From contig NZ_CP037951.1 of the NCBI RefSeq assembly GCF_004358445.1, positions 2,095,501 to 2,159,500 on the forward strand: a DNA stretch of 64,000 nt. The letters are read 5' to 3'. Shown one piece after another: positions 35,130 through 44,083 of the stretch. Below the pieces are notes generated by a model. The model worked only from the letters and a program-made list of their open reading frames with translations, did no database searches and was not told the DNA's origin. The position numbers and the translations under genes are program-made. Each line of letters starts with the position of its first letter. Positions within the stretch are counted from its first letter, which is position 1. This stretch comes from Parashewanella tropica. GTDB taxonomy: Bacteria > Pseudomonadota > Gammaproteobacteria > Enterobacterales > Shewanellaceae.

Positions 35130-35227
35130 GTATAACAAGGCATTCAACAGGACGCAAAATCGTTGGCTTTGCGCCTGCGTCGCAAATTATAGCCAACAAT
35201 TTTCCGCCCGTTAATGCGGCGTTATGC
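35130..35227 (+). repeat. attC type A
   Basis: GTATAAC ... GTTATGC. Confidence 0.9.
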
Positions 35228-35287
35228 GCCAATCCTATCATCTAACCAACTTCATTTTTTCAAGGAATATTTGAATAAGTTAAGAGT

Positions 35288-35944
35288 ATGAAAGCCGAAT
35301 ATATTTCACCAAGCGTAGGAGCAAAAGCATTCAATTGCCCTAATTGCCATGTTTATGCGAAACAAGATTGGTACTATCTTAATGCAGCCAAGAATAAAGA
35401 TGGTTTTGGCCTCCAATACAGCAATGACAATTTTTTGGTTTCAAATTGTGAAAGCTGTGATTTTCCGACTATATGGCTAGGAGAAAAAATAATTTTTCCA
35501 ATCCATTCTATTGCAGAGCCACCAAATAAAGATTTACCTGAAGAAATAAAAAGTGATTATGAAGAAGCAAGAACCATTGCAACTTTATCACCTCGTGGTG
35601 CCGCAGCCTTATTAAGGCTTGCAATACAAAAACTATGTGCTTTTCTCGGTGAACCGGGTCGTAATATAAATACCGATATAAAATCACTGGTAGAGAAAGG
35701 CTTACCTCCTAAAGTGCAAGAAGCACTTGATAGTGTGAGAGTTATTGGCAATGATGCAGTTCATCCGGGTAGTATTGATTTAAAAGATGATAGAGCAACA
35801 GTTAATAAGCTATTCAAACTCGTTAATTTTATCGCCAATAAAATGATTACTGAACCTAAAGAAATAGATGATCTTTATGGGACATTACCTGAAGACAAGA
35901 TAAAAGGTATAAACCAAAGAGATAAACGTACAGAAAGCGCATAA
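35288..35944 (+). CDS. DUF4145-like protein with zinc ribbon (218 aa)
   Basis: N-terminal zinc ribbon CPNCH ... CESCD (about residues 17-58). The C-terminal helical domain (SPRGAAALLRLAIQKLCAFL ... VRVIGNDAVHPGSI) matches the DUF4145 pattern (R-x-A-x-E/Q-x-x-C, and GN-x-AVHP). DUF4145 domains are common in restriction and defence proteins, but this single-domain form has no nuclease part. Its stop lies in the attC. Confidence 0.7.
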   Translation: MKAEYISPSVGAKAFNCPNCHVYAKQDWYYLNAAKNKDGFGLQYSNDNFLVSNCESCDFPTIWLGEKIIFPIHSIAEPPNKDLPEEIKSDYEEARTIATLSPRGAAALLRLAIQKLCAFLGEPGRNINTDIKSLVEKGLPPKVQEALDSVRVIGNDAVHPGSIDLKDDRATVNKLFKLVNFIANKMITEPKEIDDLYGTLPEDKIKGINQRDKRTESA

Positions 35945-35993
35945 CAAGTGGTTCCAGGTGACGCCTACGGCGCACCTGAACCAAGCGTTATAT
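35939..35993 (+). repeat. attC type S
   Basis: GCATAAC ... GTTATAT. Confidence 0.85.
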
Positions 35994-36016
35994 TTTTAAA
36001 GGAGTATCCGCATACA

Positions 36017-36334
36017 ATGAAGTATTTAGGCTTTCTAGCTTTAGCTCTACTTGCTGGTTGCAAATCTACAACTACCATTTGCGACACCAATCCTAATGCT
36101 AATGTTTGTAATTCAGCATCATATTCTTCAAATACTATCGAAGCGTTAGAGAAATTTGAAAGCTTCAAATCCAAAAAGTCATTTGCATTAGCTAAATCTT
36201 CAAATGGTCACGAAGCCTTTGGTTACTCTTTCGGGTTTAAATCAAAAAAAGAAGCGGATCGCCGAGCTTTATCTGAGTGTAAAATACGTGCAAACAGCTT
36301 CAAAATTAATGCAACTTGTGAACTTATCAGGTAA
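36017..36334 (+). CDS. cassette lipoprotein (105 aa), DUF4189-like
   Basis: ATG 36017. Lipobox LLAGCKS (C15). The C-terminal 50 residues (GYSFGFKSKKEADRRALSEC ... CELI) fit the DUF4189-type motif with G.(S)...S...A...A...C. Confidence 0.6.
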   Translation: MKYLGFLALALLAGCKSTTTICDTNPNANVCNSASYSSNTIEALEKFESFKSKKSFALAKSSNGHEAFGYSFGFKSKKEADRRALSECKIRANSFKINATCELIR

Positions 36335-36337
36335 CAA

Positions 36338-36439
36338 ATATAACAAGGCATTCAATCGGAAAAATACTTGTTGGCTTTTTTCCACTTCGCTCCAAAAATT
36401 ATAGCCAACAACCATTTTCCGCTTAATGCGGCGTTATGT
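36338..36439 (+). repeat. attC type D
   Basis: ATATAAC, left arm GGCATTCAATCGG, right arm CCGCTTAATGCGGC, core GTTATGT. Confidence 0.9.
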
Positions 36440-36463
36440 GGTTTAGGAAATCATAAATGAAAA

Positions 36464-36700
36464 GTGATCCTGCAAAAGTTAACATTACCAATGTTTGGAG
36501 TATGTTTTTACTCTGTAATGGTTGCATGTCTATTTCTAGGTTTGGCTCAATCAACATTATCTCCTAACTCTGTATTAGGTACGTTAACAGCAACAAACTT
36601 TGGTATTTTTGCTTGGTCTATTTTAGTCGTCGGCGTTGCTGGTACACTTGAATTTATTTTAAAAAAGTATGGTATTAAAACTCTGTATCATTCAGCGTAA
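36464..36700 (+). CDS. membrane cassette protein (78 aa)
   Basis: GTG 36464 gives MILQKLTLPMFGVCFYSVMV..., with helices at about residues 11-30 and 43-66. An ATG at 36457 in another frame could encode MKSDPAKVNITNVWS, so a small frameshift at the start is possible. Confidence 0.45.
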   Translation: MILQKLTLPMFGVCFYSVMVACLFLGLAQSTLSPNSVLGTLTATNFGIFAWSILVVGVAGTLEFILKKYGIKTLYHSA

Positions 36701-36702
36701 CC

Positions 36703-36800
36703 ACATAACAAGGCATTCAACAGGACGCAAAATCGTTGGCTTTGCGCCTGCGCCGCAAATTATAGCCAACAATTTTCCGCCCGTTAATGCGGCGTTATAC
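36703..36800 (+). repeat. attC type A
   Basis: ACATAAC ... GTTATAC. Confidence 0.9.
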
Positions 36801-37088
36801 GTTTGCTGCCACTTTAGTAAATTTGGTTGTTGGTATAAATCAGTATCAGTTTTAGCTCAAAGTTAATTGGCAGTTTTTAAAGTTCAGCGTTGATCGTGTT
36901 TTCGCCTTTGCGTTTATCGTGTCGCTAATAGGCGTCAACTAGCAAAGTAAAAGCTCAAACATTTGTTGCGCCATTAGTTCGAAAAACATTGTTTGTTGGC
37001 TCAAAAATCCGAAGTTCAATTTGTCGTGGCAGTTTACTTCGTTCAAGTTTGCTGTAAGCTACAAACATCAATTAAATCAACAAAGTTC
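36801..37088 (+). repeat. ORF-less cassette, family Y copy 3
   Basis: Diverged copy: TTTTCGCCTTTGCG, TCGCTAATAGGCGTCAAC and TGCGCCATTAG. The stem-forming parts are kept although much of the rest has changed. Confidence 0.7.
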
Positions 37089-37187
37089 GTATAACAAGCA
37101 AATCAACAGGACAAAAAATTGCAGGCTTTTTCCGCTGCGCTCCAAATTTTAGCCTGCAATCTTTTGCCTGTTATTCGAGCGTTATGC
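37089..37187 (+). repeat. attC type E
   Basis: GTATAAC, arms GCAAATCAACAGG / CCTGTTATTCGAGC, inner stem GCAGGCT / AGCCTGC, core GTTATGC. Confidence 0.85.
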
Positions 37188-37417
37188 GTTGTAAAAACTT
37201 CAATGTTTTTTATGTTATACCATTCAAGGCTCAACTGCGGTAGCAATGGAAATTCAGCTTATATAATGCTGCTGTAGATCAACCACGAAATTGCAATTAT
37301 CAATGTTATTTTTGGTCGTTTTAAAAGTTACCGAAAATGGCAAAATTATTGGCAGTTTCGTAAAAACAAATTTGGGCACACTCCAAAACGTTTGTAATAT
37401 CAAAACGTAACTGGTGC
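37188..37417 (+). repeat. ORF-less cassette, family X copy 3
   Basis: Begins GCGTTGTAAAAACTTCAATG; same inner blocks as copy 1; no ORF. The preceding and following attC types differ from those around the other copies. Confidence 0.75.
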
Positions 37418-37518
37418 GCCTAACAAGGCATTTAAGACGGACAAATACTTGTTGGCTTTTTCCGCTTCGCTACAAAATTATAGCCAACAACCATTTGCCG
37501 CTTAATGCGGCGTTATAC
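37418..37518 (+). repeat. attC type D
   Basis: GCCTAAC ... GTTATAC. The same type follows X1. Confidence 0.9.
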
Positions 37519-37535
37519 GCAAGGAGTTGTATTAG

Positions 37536-37787
37536 ATGTTCATTGCTTTTTTAAAAAAGGCTTCATTACTTTCATTTTTAATTTTGTCTGTTGGCTGCAC
37601 AAGCTTGCAAGTTGAAAAGTCTATTGATGCACTTGGCGATGGTGTAAGTGATAGCGTTGAATCAAGAAATGAAAATAAACCATCTCATGAACAGAATTAC
37701 AATCCACATAGTGATGATTTAATTAGCGGTGTTGCAAATATGGTTTTTCAAGGAATTATCAGCTTATTTAGTTCTGAGAAAAATTAA
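37536..37787 (+). CDS. cassette lipoprotein (83 aa)
   Basis: ATG 37536, AAGGAG upstream. Lipobox ILSVGCTS (C21). The mature part is acidic and low in complexity, with a C-terminal amphipathic helix. Function unknown. Confidence 0.55.
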   Translation: MFIAFLKKASLLSFLILSVGCTSLQVEKSIDALGDGVSDSVESRNENKPSHEQNYNPHSDDLISGVANMVFQGIISLFSSEKN

Positions 37788-37794
37788 AGGTTGC

Positions 37795-37892
37795 GTATAA
37801 CAAGGCATTCAACAGGACGCAAAATCGTTGGCTTTGCTCCTGCGTCGCAAATTATAGCCAACAATTTTCCGCCCGTTAATGCGGCGTTATGC
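37795..37892 (+). repeat. attC type A
   Basis: GTATAAC ... GTTATGC. Precedes family Y copy 4. Confidence 0.9.
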
Positions 37893-38161
37893 GTGGCTGC
37901 CACTCATTTCGGGTTTAGTTATTTGGGAAATTTAAGCATTTCAGTTTATGTCAGCGTTAACCAAAGCTCATTTGTGTTTTCGCCTTAATAGCATCGTTAC
38001 GCTAATAGGCGTCAACTTGTAAAGTAAGATCTTGCTATCAATTGCGCCATTAGCTTGTTTGCTTACAAAAAATGGCTCAAATAGTCACTTTCATTTGGTC
38101 ATGGCAGTAAAAATATTCAAGGGTATTGCGCACCCTAACCTATTGGGTTTAAAGTAACTTC
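37893..38161 (+). repeat. ORF-less cassette, family Y copy 4
   Basis: GCGTGGCTGCCACTCATT subgroup, with CGCTAATAGGCG and TGCGCCATTAGC. Confidence 0.75.
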
Positions 38162-38260
38162 GCATAACAAGGCATTCAACAGGACGCAAAATCGTTGGCT
38201 TTTGCTCCTGCGTCGCAAAGTATAAGCCAACGTTTTGCGCCTGTTAATGCGGCGTTAGTT
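38162..38260 (+). repeat. attC type A'
   Basis: GCATAAC ... GTTAGTT. Confidence 0.9.
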
Positions 38261-38282
38261 TTATAGTCAAAGTCGAACTCAA

Positions 38283-38633
38283 ATGATAAAAATAAATAAT
38301 TTAGAATTATCTTGCTCCGCTTTCATATTGATACATGAAAAACAAGCTGAAATCGAAACAGTTGTGGATAACTGGCCTATCAAAATTTCATTCGAATTTG
38401 CAGAGACTCAGCATACGAGCACTTCGATAAGCTGGACAGCTGCCGATGACAACCATGCGCACATCCAACTTGTTAATTGGCAAAAAATGCAAACATCATC
38501 AATGGCAAAACCTGCATTATTAGGTACAACGAATACCTCAAACAGGAATATTTATATAACCCTTTGTGGTCAGGCTATCGGAAATGTCTACCGTTTAGAT
38601 ATACAACTGCTATTAGGAGCTGCAAATGCTTAA
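38283..38633 (+). CDS. unknown cassette protein (116 aa), DUF6864-like
   Basis: Beta-rich soluble protein (MIKINNLELSCSAFILIHEK ... WPIKISFEF). It resembles the small DUF6864-type cassette proteins. It overlaps the next ORF by 8 bp, so the two are co-translated in one cassette. Confidence 0.6.
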   Translation: MIKINNLELSCSAFILIHEKQAEIETVVDNWPIKISFEFAETQHTSTSISWTAADDNHAHIQLVNWQKMQTSSMAKPALLGTTNTSNRNIYITLCGQAIGNVYRLDIQLLLGAANA

Positions 38634-38886
38634 AAATAGCAATTTAAATAGCGGTCAAGCTGATACTTTTTCAACTGAACAAATTAAAGCTCACGGAAAT
38701 GTAAAAACTAAAATTGCAATAGTTTGGTTTGTTGGGATTATATGTGGAATATTGTCACTTGGTGGACTTATTGCTACATTCGTTAATCCTACATCTGCAA
38801 AGGATATATGGGTAATTGTAGGTCCTATAATATCCGCAGCAGTTACAGGCACAGTATCGTACTTTGCTGGTGAACAACAAAACTAA
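38626..38886 (+). CDS. two-helix membrane protein (86 aa), second gene of the cassette
   Basis: Helices at about residues 27-48 and 58-80. The overlapping start with the beta-rich protein suggests a functional pair (soluble partner plus membrane partner), an arrangement also seen in small toxin/effector pairs; no toxin motif is visible. Confidence 0.6.
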   Translation: MLKNSNLNSGQADTFSTEQIKAHGNVKTKIAIVWFVGIICGILSLGGLIATFVNPTSAKDIWVIVGPIISAAVTGTVSYFAGEQQN

Positions 38887-38979
38887 CAAGGCATTCAACA
38901 GGACGCAAAATCGTTGGCTTTGCTCCTGCGTCGCAAAATTATAGCCAACAATTTTCCGCCCGTTAATGCGGCGTTATAC
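38881..38979 (+). repeat. attC type A
   Basis: AACTAAC ... GTTATAC. Confidence 0.9.
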
Positions 38980-39003
38980 GTTTATCAGAATACGGAGGTA
39001 CTG

Positions 39004-39285
39004 GTGAGAAAAAAATTTGCATTTAATATCAAGGGTCACAATGTAACCATCACTAATTCTTGGTTTAGTGGAGCTAAATTGTATGTTGATGGCAAGCTGA
39101 GAGACACTGATAAGACAATGGTTGCTAAAGGTAATAAATCGTTATTATCTGCAAATTTAGGCGATGCTGGTTTTCTACAAATTAAACCGTTATCAAAATT
39201 ATTATCTGTTGAAATGGATGCCTATCTAGTAAATGGTAACAATTCTCAGCACATTTACAGCTCACACAAACAATTAAGCAATTAA
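39004..39285 (+). CDS. unknown soluble cassette protein (93 aa)
   Basis: GTG start at 39004 with the strong site ACGGAGGT 8 bp upstream. Beta-rich repeats (KGHNVTITNSWFSGAKLYVD, GKLRDTDKTMVAKGNKSLLS). No family recognised. Confidence 0.55.
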   Translation: MRKKFAFNIKGHNVTITNSWFSGAKLYVDGKLRDTDKTMVAKGNKSLLSANLGDAGFLQIKPLSKLLSVEMDAYLVNGNNSQHIYSSHKQLSN

Positions 39286-39309
39286 TATCAAAAGGTTAAT
39301 CAGCAAAAC

Positions 39310-39409
39310 GTATAACAAGCAGTTCAACAGGGACAAATACTGTTTGGCTTTTGTCACTGCGTTCCAAATTTTAGCCAAACACTATTTGCCCGTTAACTGG
39401 GCGTTATAT
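39310..39409 (+). repeat. attC type B
   Basis: GTATAAC ... GTTATAT. Confidence 0.9.
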
Positions 39410-39803
39410 GACTATGGATACATTAGAGAAATTAGCCCGTAAAAATGCAGAACATGATGCTGAAGTTAAAAAGGAAAAGACTGGCCATATTTTGTTAATG
39501 CCAATACTAATTCCTTTTGTATTTGGCTACATTGCAGACTTCTTTTATCCTGAAACATCAGGCATTACATTTTTCTTTGCTTTAAGCATGTTTGCTTACA
39601 GCTTTTTTATAGCTGCGATCGGTAGCTTATTACTAATGCCAACGTGGTTAAAGTTCGTAAGTTTTTGTATTTGCCAAATTTGGTTCACATATTTCTGGTT
39701 CTTTAACGATCTTTATATGTTATCGTTTGTTCCATTACCTTTTGTGTACTTAATTGCATGGTTTCAAAGGCATAAAATCAAATCTGCAAATGCGCATAAG
39801 TAG
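39408..39803 (+). CDS. membrane cassette protein (131 aa)
   Basis: Starts at ATG 39408 (second in-frame ATG 39414) right beside the attC core. Charged N terminus, then helices at about residues 28-44, 50-75, 82-96 and 103-119. Unknown family. Confidence 0.55.
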   Translation: MTMDTLEKLARKNAEHDAEVKKEKTGHILLMPILIPFVFGYIADFFYPETSGITFFFALSMFAYSFFIAAIGSLLLMPTWLKFVSFCICQIWFTYFWFFNDLYMLSFVPLPFVYLIAWFQRHKIKSANAHK

Positions 39804-39805
39804 TC

Positions 39806-39903
39806 ATATAACAAGCAAATCAACAGGACAAATTCTGGTTGGCTTTGTCGCTGCGCTCCAAATTTTAGCCAACCACAATTTGCCCGTTATTTGGGCGTTA
39901 AAT
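39806..39903 (+). repeat. attC type E
   Basis: ATATAAC, arms GCAAATCAACAGG / CCGTTATTTGGGC, core GTTAAAT. Confidence 0.85.
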
Positions 39904-39917
39904 TGCTAAGGAGCGGC

Positions 39918-40325
39918 ATGAGAAAATTCATATGTATTTTCATATTAGTTTTGTTTAGTCAAACTAGCTTTGCCGAAACAATCGAACATCGTCGTTGCGC
40001 GGTAAAACTTGTATTGACCCATATAGCTAAACCAACGAACAAAACTCATATCGGTAAAACTACATATAAATTTAAAGCAAAACCAATAGTTATCCCTAAA
40101 AACTCATGGGAAAATCTATGTGAAATTGAGTTAAGCTCTGGCTTAGAAAATCCCGAAATTGTTGTAGCCAAAGCCCGTGAATCTGAATTTAAGGTAGGCA
40201 AGCATCTGTATTATATTTTTTTGTTAAACCAAAATGCTCATCATGGCAAACGCAAACAAACAATATTTACATTGGACTCAGGGCATAAGTTGCTCAAAGG
40301 TGTAAACTGGAAAGAACATTGGTAA
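39918..40325 (+). CDS. secreted cassette protein (135 aa)
   Basis: ATG 39918 with AAGGAG upstream. Signal peptide about 1-19 (ending SFA). Basic mature part with two cysteines (RRCAVKL, NLCEIEL). Function unknown. Confidence 0.55.
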   Translation: MRKFICIFILVLFSQTSFAETIEHRRCAVKLVLTHIAKPTNKTHIGKTTYKFKAKPIVIPKNSWENLCEIELSSGLENPEIVVAKARESEFKVGKHLYYIFLLNQNAHHGKRKQTIFTLDSGHKLLKGVNWKEHW

Positions 40326-40330
40326 TCGCA

Positions 40331-40428
40331 ATTTAACAAGGCATTCAACAGGACGCAAAATCGTTGGCTTTGCTCCTGCGTCGCAAATTGTAGCCAACAA
40401 TTTTCCGCCCGTTAATGCGGCGTTATGC
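40331..40428 (+). repeat. attC type A
   Basis: ATTTAAC ... GTTATGC. Precedes cassette X4. Confidence 0.9.
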
Positions 40429-40482
40429 GTTGTAAAAACTTCAATGGTTTTAATGTTGTACCATGCAAGGTTCAACTGTGGT

Positions 40483-41739
40483 CACGGAAAGATTACGAAA
40501 GCTCTTGCCCTGCAAGGACTTGAGCTAGGTAACTTGTACTCATTGCTGCTTTCTTTTGCTTTCTCTTTAAACCGGCTTTAAAGGTTGTTTCTTTATTGAG
40601 TAAATTCAGCGCTACATGACGTATGTTTGAAAACACTTCTGGTGCTTCACCTCGTCGTATACGACAATCATCCTCTCGCATCGCAACATCCAATTTCCAG
40701 TGAAGCTTATTTTCTATATGCCAATGCGACCTTACAGCTTCAGCAAACTTCTTCGGCGTTAATTTAGCTGAGCTAATGAAGTATCGAATTGTAGCGTCTG
40801 TGGGAACTTCACCTTCGTTATTTCTAAAGGAAATACTGATTCCCAATGTTTGTAGCCCTGGCCATTCAAAGCCTAAATCAACAAACTCTCCAAAAGTTTC
40901 ACAGGTTATGTGCATTCGAGTTTCTTCACGCCCGTGTGCCTTTTCGTTTGTTGTAAAATATTCACCATTCCATTTCTGAAGTTTATCCATAGAGAAATGT
41001 TTGATAAAGGTTTCTTCTAAGCGCTTATGATTACCTTTTACTGCAAGCAAGTAGTCGGCATTTTTATCTAAGATTGTTTGAGCTATTTGCTTCTGACAGC
41101 CCATTGCATCAATGGTTACAATGCAACCTCTAATGTCTAATAGTTTTAGTAACTCTGGGATTGCTGTAATTTCGTTAGACTTTTCAGCCGTTTTTATTTG
41201 TCCAAGCACGACATTATTCGCTGTAGAAAAAGCACTCACCATATGAATAGGGCCAAGCCGCTTTGCTTTGTTATATGAACGACGAACGGTCTTACCGTCA
41301 ATGGCGACAACATCGCCTTTAGTCACTTCATGACAAGCTTGCATCCAATCAATAAAACATTGTTGGAACTGCTTTGCACTAATGCTGCTAATCACTCTGG
41401 CAATGGTATCGTGAGCGGGAATTCCATTATCAAAATCTCCATAATTCTGAAGCCAGTCAAGTCGTTCATGACCGAAGTCTTCAACTTCTTCCCAACCTTC
41501 AGCACCAGCAATAACACCACAAATGGTGAGTAGCAAAATATCTGTTAGCTTGTGATCAATCTTCCAGTCCTGTCGTGGGTCTCTGATTGTAGAAAGTTGT
41601 TGAATCAAATCATGGCCGTTCATAAGAAATCTCATACTCTAAAAAGAAGTATAAGATCACAGTGAGATATAAAAGAAAAGCTAAATTTCTAAATCTGCGG
41701 AAAACTAGCTGTGACGGGGTGTTTCATGATCTTTCCCTA
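40483..41739 (-). mobile_element. ISAs1-family element, copy 1 (1,257 bp)
   Basis: Ends CACGGAAAGATTA and TGATCTTTCCCTA are imperfect inverted repeats. A perfect 10-bp target duplication CAACTGTGGT lies at 40473-40482 and 41740-41749. Inserted in an ORF-less cassette. Confidence 0.95.
40493..41635 (-). CDS. ISAs1-family transposase
   Basis: 380 aa, intact. DDE-type: [12 protein letters not shown] (first D), [10 protein letters not shown] (second D), and HWHIENKLHW ... LDVAMREDDC (E region) match the ISAs1 signature. Confidence 0.9.
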   Translation of the reverse strand: MRFLMNGHDLIQQLSTIRDPRQDWKIDHKLTDILLLTICGVIAGAEGWEEVEDFGHERLDWLQNYGDFDNGIPAHDTIARVISSISAKQFQQCFIDWMQACHEVTKGDVVAIDGKTVRRSYNKAKRLGPIHMVSAFSTANNVVLGQIKTAEKSNEITAIPELLKLLDIRGCIVTIDAMGCQKQIAQTILDKNADYLLAVKGNHKRLEETFIKHFSMDKLQKWNGEYFTTNEKAHGREETRMHITCETFGEFVDLGFEWPGLQTLGISISFRNNEGEVPTDATIRYFISSAKLTPKKFAEAVRSHWHIENKLHWKLDVAMREDDCRIRRGEAPEVFSNIRHVALNLLNKETTFKAGLKRKQKKAAMSTSYLAQVLAGQELS

Positions 41740-41925
41740 CAACTGTGGTAGCAATAGAAATTGAGCTTAAATAATGCAGCTGTAGATCAACCACGAAACT
41801 ACCCTATTCAATGTTATTTCTGGTTGCTTTAAAAGTTATCGAAATTGGCAAAATCATTGGCAGTTTCATAAAAACAAATTTGGGCACACTCCAAAACGTA
41901 TGTAATATCAAAACGTAACTGGTGC

Positions 41926-42024
41926 GCCTAACAAGCAATTCAACAGGACAAATACTGTTTGGCTTTTGTCGCTGCGCTCCAAATTTTAGCCAAACAATAT
42001 TTGCCCGTTAATTGGGCGTTATAC
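41926..42024 (+). repeat. attC type B (CAATTC variant)
   Basis: GCCTAAC ... GTTATAC. Confidence 0.9.
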
Positions 42025-42293
42025 GCTACCACTCGGAAAGTGTTTGGTTTATTTGTTGTGGCAAGTTTACTGTTCTTATTTTTACAGCATTTAGTAATTC
42101 TGTGTTTTCGCCTTTGCGTTCATTTGTTCCGCTAATCGTCGGCAACGTTACAGTAAGATCTTACTGACATTTTGCTCCATTAGCTCTGTTTACTTCGTAG
42201 TCAGGCTCAAATAATCACTGGCTTTGTTGTCGTGGTAGAAAAGCATTCAAGAAAAGCTGTAATCTGGTAAGTTGTTGTACTAATTCACGAATC
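42025..42293 (+). repeat. ORF-less cassette, family Y copy 5
   Basis: Begins GCTACCACTCGG. TCGCCTTTGCG and CAGTAAGATCTTACTG (16-bp perfect palindrome) are present. The outer stem is altered (GCTAATCGTCGG / CTCCATTAGC). Confidence 0.7.
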
Positions 42294-42372
42294 GTATAAC
42301 AAGCAGTTCAACAGGGACAATGTAGTTGCCCCACTTTAGTGGACACTTCCTTATCATTATAAGGAAGTGGTT

Positions 42373-42747
42373 ATGCCTAGATATACACGACCAAAAAAGA
42401 CTTGGTTTTACCCTATCGATTTCAAAGTGAAAGCTGTCGAGTTAAGCTTGAGAGACGATGTCATGTCTAAGGATATTGCCCTAGCGTTAGACATTCACCC
42501 GCTTATGCTTTCCCGGTGGCGTAAAGAGTACCGCGAGGGCAAGTTCGATAATGTCCAGCGCTATCAAAGCGATAGTGAGCTTATGAGAAAAGTCCCTAAC
42601 AAAAAAGAACTCAATAAAATCAAACAGCTTCAAAAACAAGTTGACCGCTTGCAAAAGGAGAATGATTTACTAAAAAAGTGGCAACGGTATCTGGCGGAAG
42701 TTCATCAGAACGATTTAAATTCATCAAAGACAACGGAAAAAACTTAG
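42373..42747 (+). CDS. IS3-family OrfA, copy C
   Basis: Predicted protein identical to copy A; intact. Confidence 0.9.
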   Translation: MPRYTRPKKTWFYPIDFKVKAVELSLRDDVMSKDIALALDIHPLMLSRWRKEYREGKFDNVQRYQSDSELMRKVPNKKELNKIKQLQKQVDRLQKENDLLKKWQRYLAEVHQNDLNSSKTTEKT

Positions 42748-43565
42748 GCATTAAGTACCTGTGTAATTGGCTTCATGTATCACGTAGTGGCTATTACGCT
42801 TGGCTTAAACGTCCTTTACCTCAGCACCACTTAGATGACATGCAATTGCTATCTAAAATCCAAATGACGTTTGAAAAGAGCCATCAAATCTATGGAAGCC
42901 CAAGAGTTTACGCCGCATTAAAAAGAGCGGGCATCAATACCAGTAGGAAACGGGTCGCTCGTTTGATGAAAAAAAATGGGTTAAAAGCCAGAGGAATTAA
43001 AACGTATGCTAAGCCCGCTAAAACTAAACTGTTCTATAAAGCCGTTGAGAATAAAAGAAAAGATAGAGCTAATCCGACAACAATAAACCAACTATGGTCT
43101 GGAGATATTACTTATCTCAAAGTGGGTCAGCACTGGCATTATTTAGCGGTTGTCTTAGATGTCTTTTCTCGGCGTATCATAGGCTGGGCTTTTGGGAAAA
43201 ATAAAACTACTGAGCTGACACTTAAAGCATTAAAGACTGCACTTAAAAACAGGAAGACTGATAAAACCATTTTGTTTCATACCGATAGAGGGGCTGAGTA
43301 TCGAGCCAAAGTGGTTCAAGCATTTCTGAAAAAACACCAGATTGAGCCGAGTATGAATCGACCTGGTCACTGTACAGACAATGCGGAAGTTGAGTCATTT
43401 TTTCATTCTATGAAAGGTGACATCATTAGAGGGAATAAGTTTAGAACCTTCAATGAGTTACTGAAGCCTTTAAAGAGTTACTTAAACTATTTCTATAATA
43501 GACAACGCTTACATTCAAGCTTAGGATATAGAACGCCTGTCGAATTTGAACAGGCAGTAATTTAA
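42678..43565 (+). CDS. IS3-family OrfB, copy C
   Basis: Predicted protein identical to copy A; intact. Confidence 0.9.
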   Translation: MATVSGGSSSERFKFIKDNGKNLGIKYLCNWLHVSRSGYYAWLKRPLPQHHLDDMQLLSKIQMTFEKSHQIYGSPRVYAALKRAGINTSRKRVARLMKKNGLKARGIKTYAKPAKTKLFYKAVENKRKDRANPTTINQLWSGDITYLKVGQHWHYLAVVLDVFSRRIIGWAFGKNKTTELTLKALKTALKNRKTDKTILFHTDRGAEYRAKVVQAFLKKHQIEPSMNRPGHCTDNAEVESFFHSMKGDIIRGNKFRTFNELLKPLKSYLNYFYNRQRLHSSLGYRTPVEFEQAVI

Positions 43566-43676
43566 AGTGGAATGTGTCCACTTTTTCGGGGCAAGATCAC
43601 AAATACTGTTTGGCTTTTGTCACTACGTTCCAAAATTATAGCCAAACACTATTTGCCCGTTAACCAGGCGTTATGC

Positions 43677-43944
43677 GTGGCTGCCACTCATTCGGGTTTG
43701 GGTATTTTGGAAATTTAAGCATTTCAGTTTATATCAGCGTTAACCAAAACTCATTTGTGTTTTCGCCTCAATAGCATCGTTACGCTAATAGGCGTCAACC
43801 TATAAAGTAAGATCTTGCTATTAATTGCGCCATTAGCTTGTTTGCTTACAAAACATGGCTCAAATAGTCACTGGCATTTGGTCGTGGCAGTAAAAACATT
43901 CAAGGGTATTGCGTGCCCTAACCTATTGGGTTTAAAGTAACTTC
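43677..43944 (+). repeat. ORF-less cassette, family Y copy 6
   Basis: GCGTGGCTGCCACTCATT subgroup. CGCTAATAGGCG and TGCGCCATTAGC conserved. Confidence 0.75.
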
Positions 43945-44043
43945 GCATAACAAGGCATTCAACAGGACGCAAAATCGTTGGCTTTTGCTCCTGCGTCGCA
44001 AAGTATAAGCCAACGTTTTCCGCCCGTTAATGCGGCGTTAGGG
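43945..44043 (+). repeat. attC type A'
   Basis: GCATAAC ... GTTAGGG. The right half has CCGCCCG as in type A, so it is an A'/A mosaic. Confidence 0.85.
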
Positions 44044-44083
44044 CTCAATTAAACTAAACATCTCAACTGTATATAAGGGAATA

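Larger units (their letters stand above)
40429..41925 (+). repeat. ORF-less cassette, family X copy 4, split by ISAs1-family copy 1
   Basis: Left part 40429-40482 and right part 41740-41925 join to a normal family X cassette after removal of the IS and one copy of the duplicated CAACTGTGGT. Confidence 0.8.
42321..43599 (+). mobile_element. IS3-family element, copy C (1,279 bp)
   Basis: 3-bp target duplication CAA (42318-42320, 43600-43602), as expected for the IS3 family. Confidence 0.95.
42294..43676 (+). repeat. attC type B split by IS3-family copy C
   Basis: Left half 42294-42320, right half 43600-43676. CAA lies on both sides of the IS. The right arm reads GTTAACCAGGC instead of GTTAACTGGGC, so arm pairing is imperfect. 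Confidence 0.85.
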
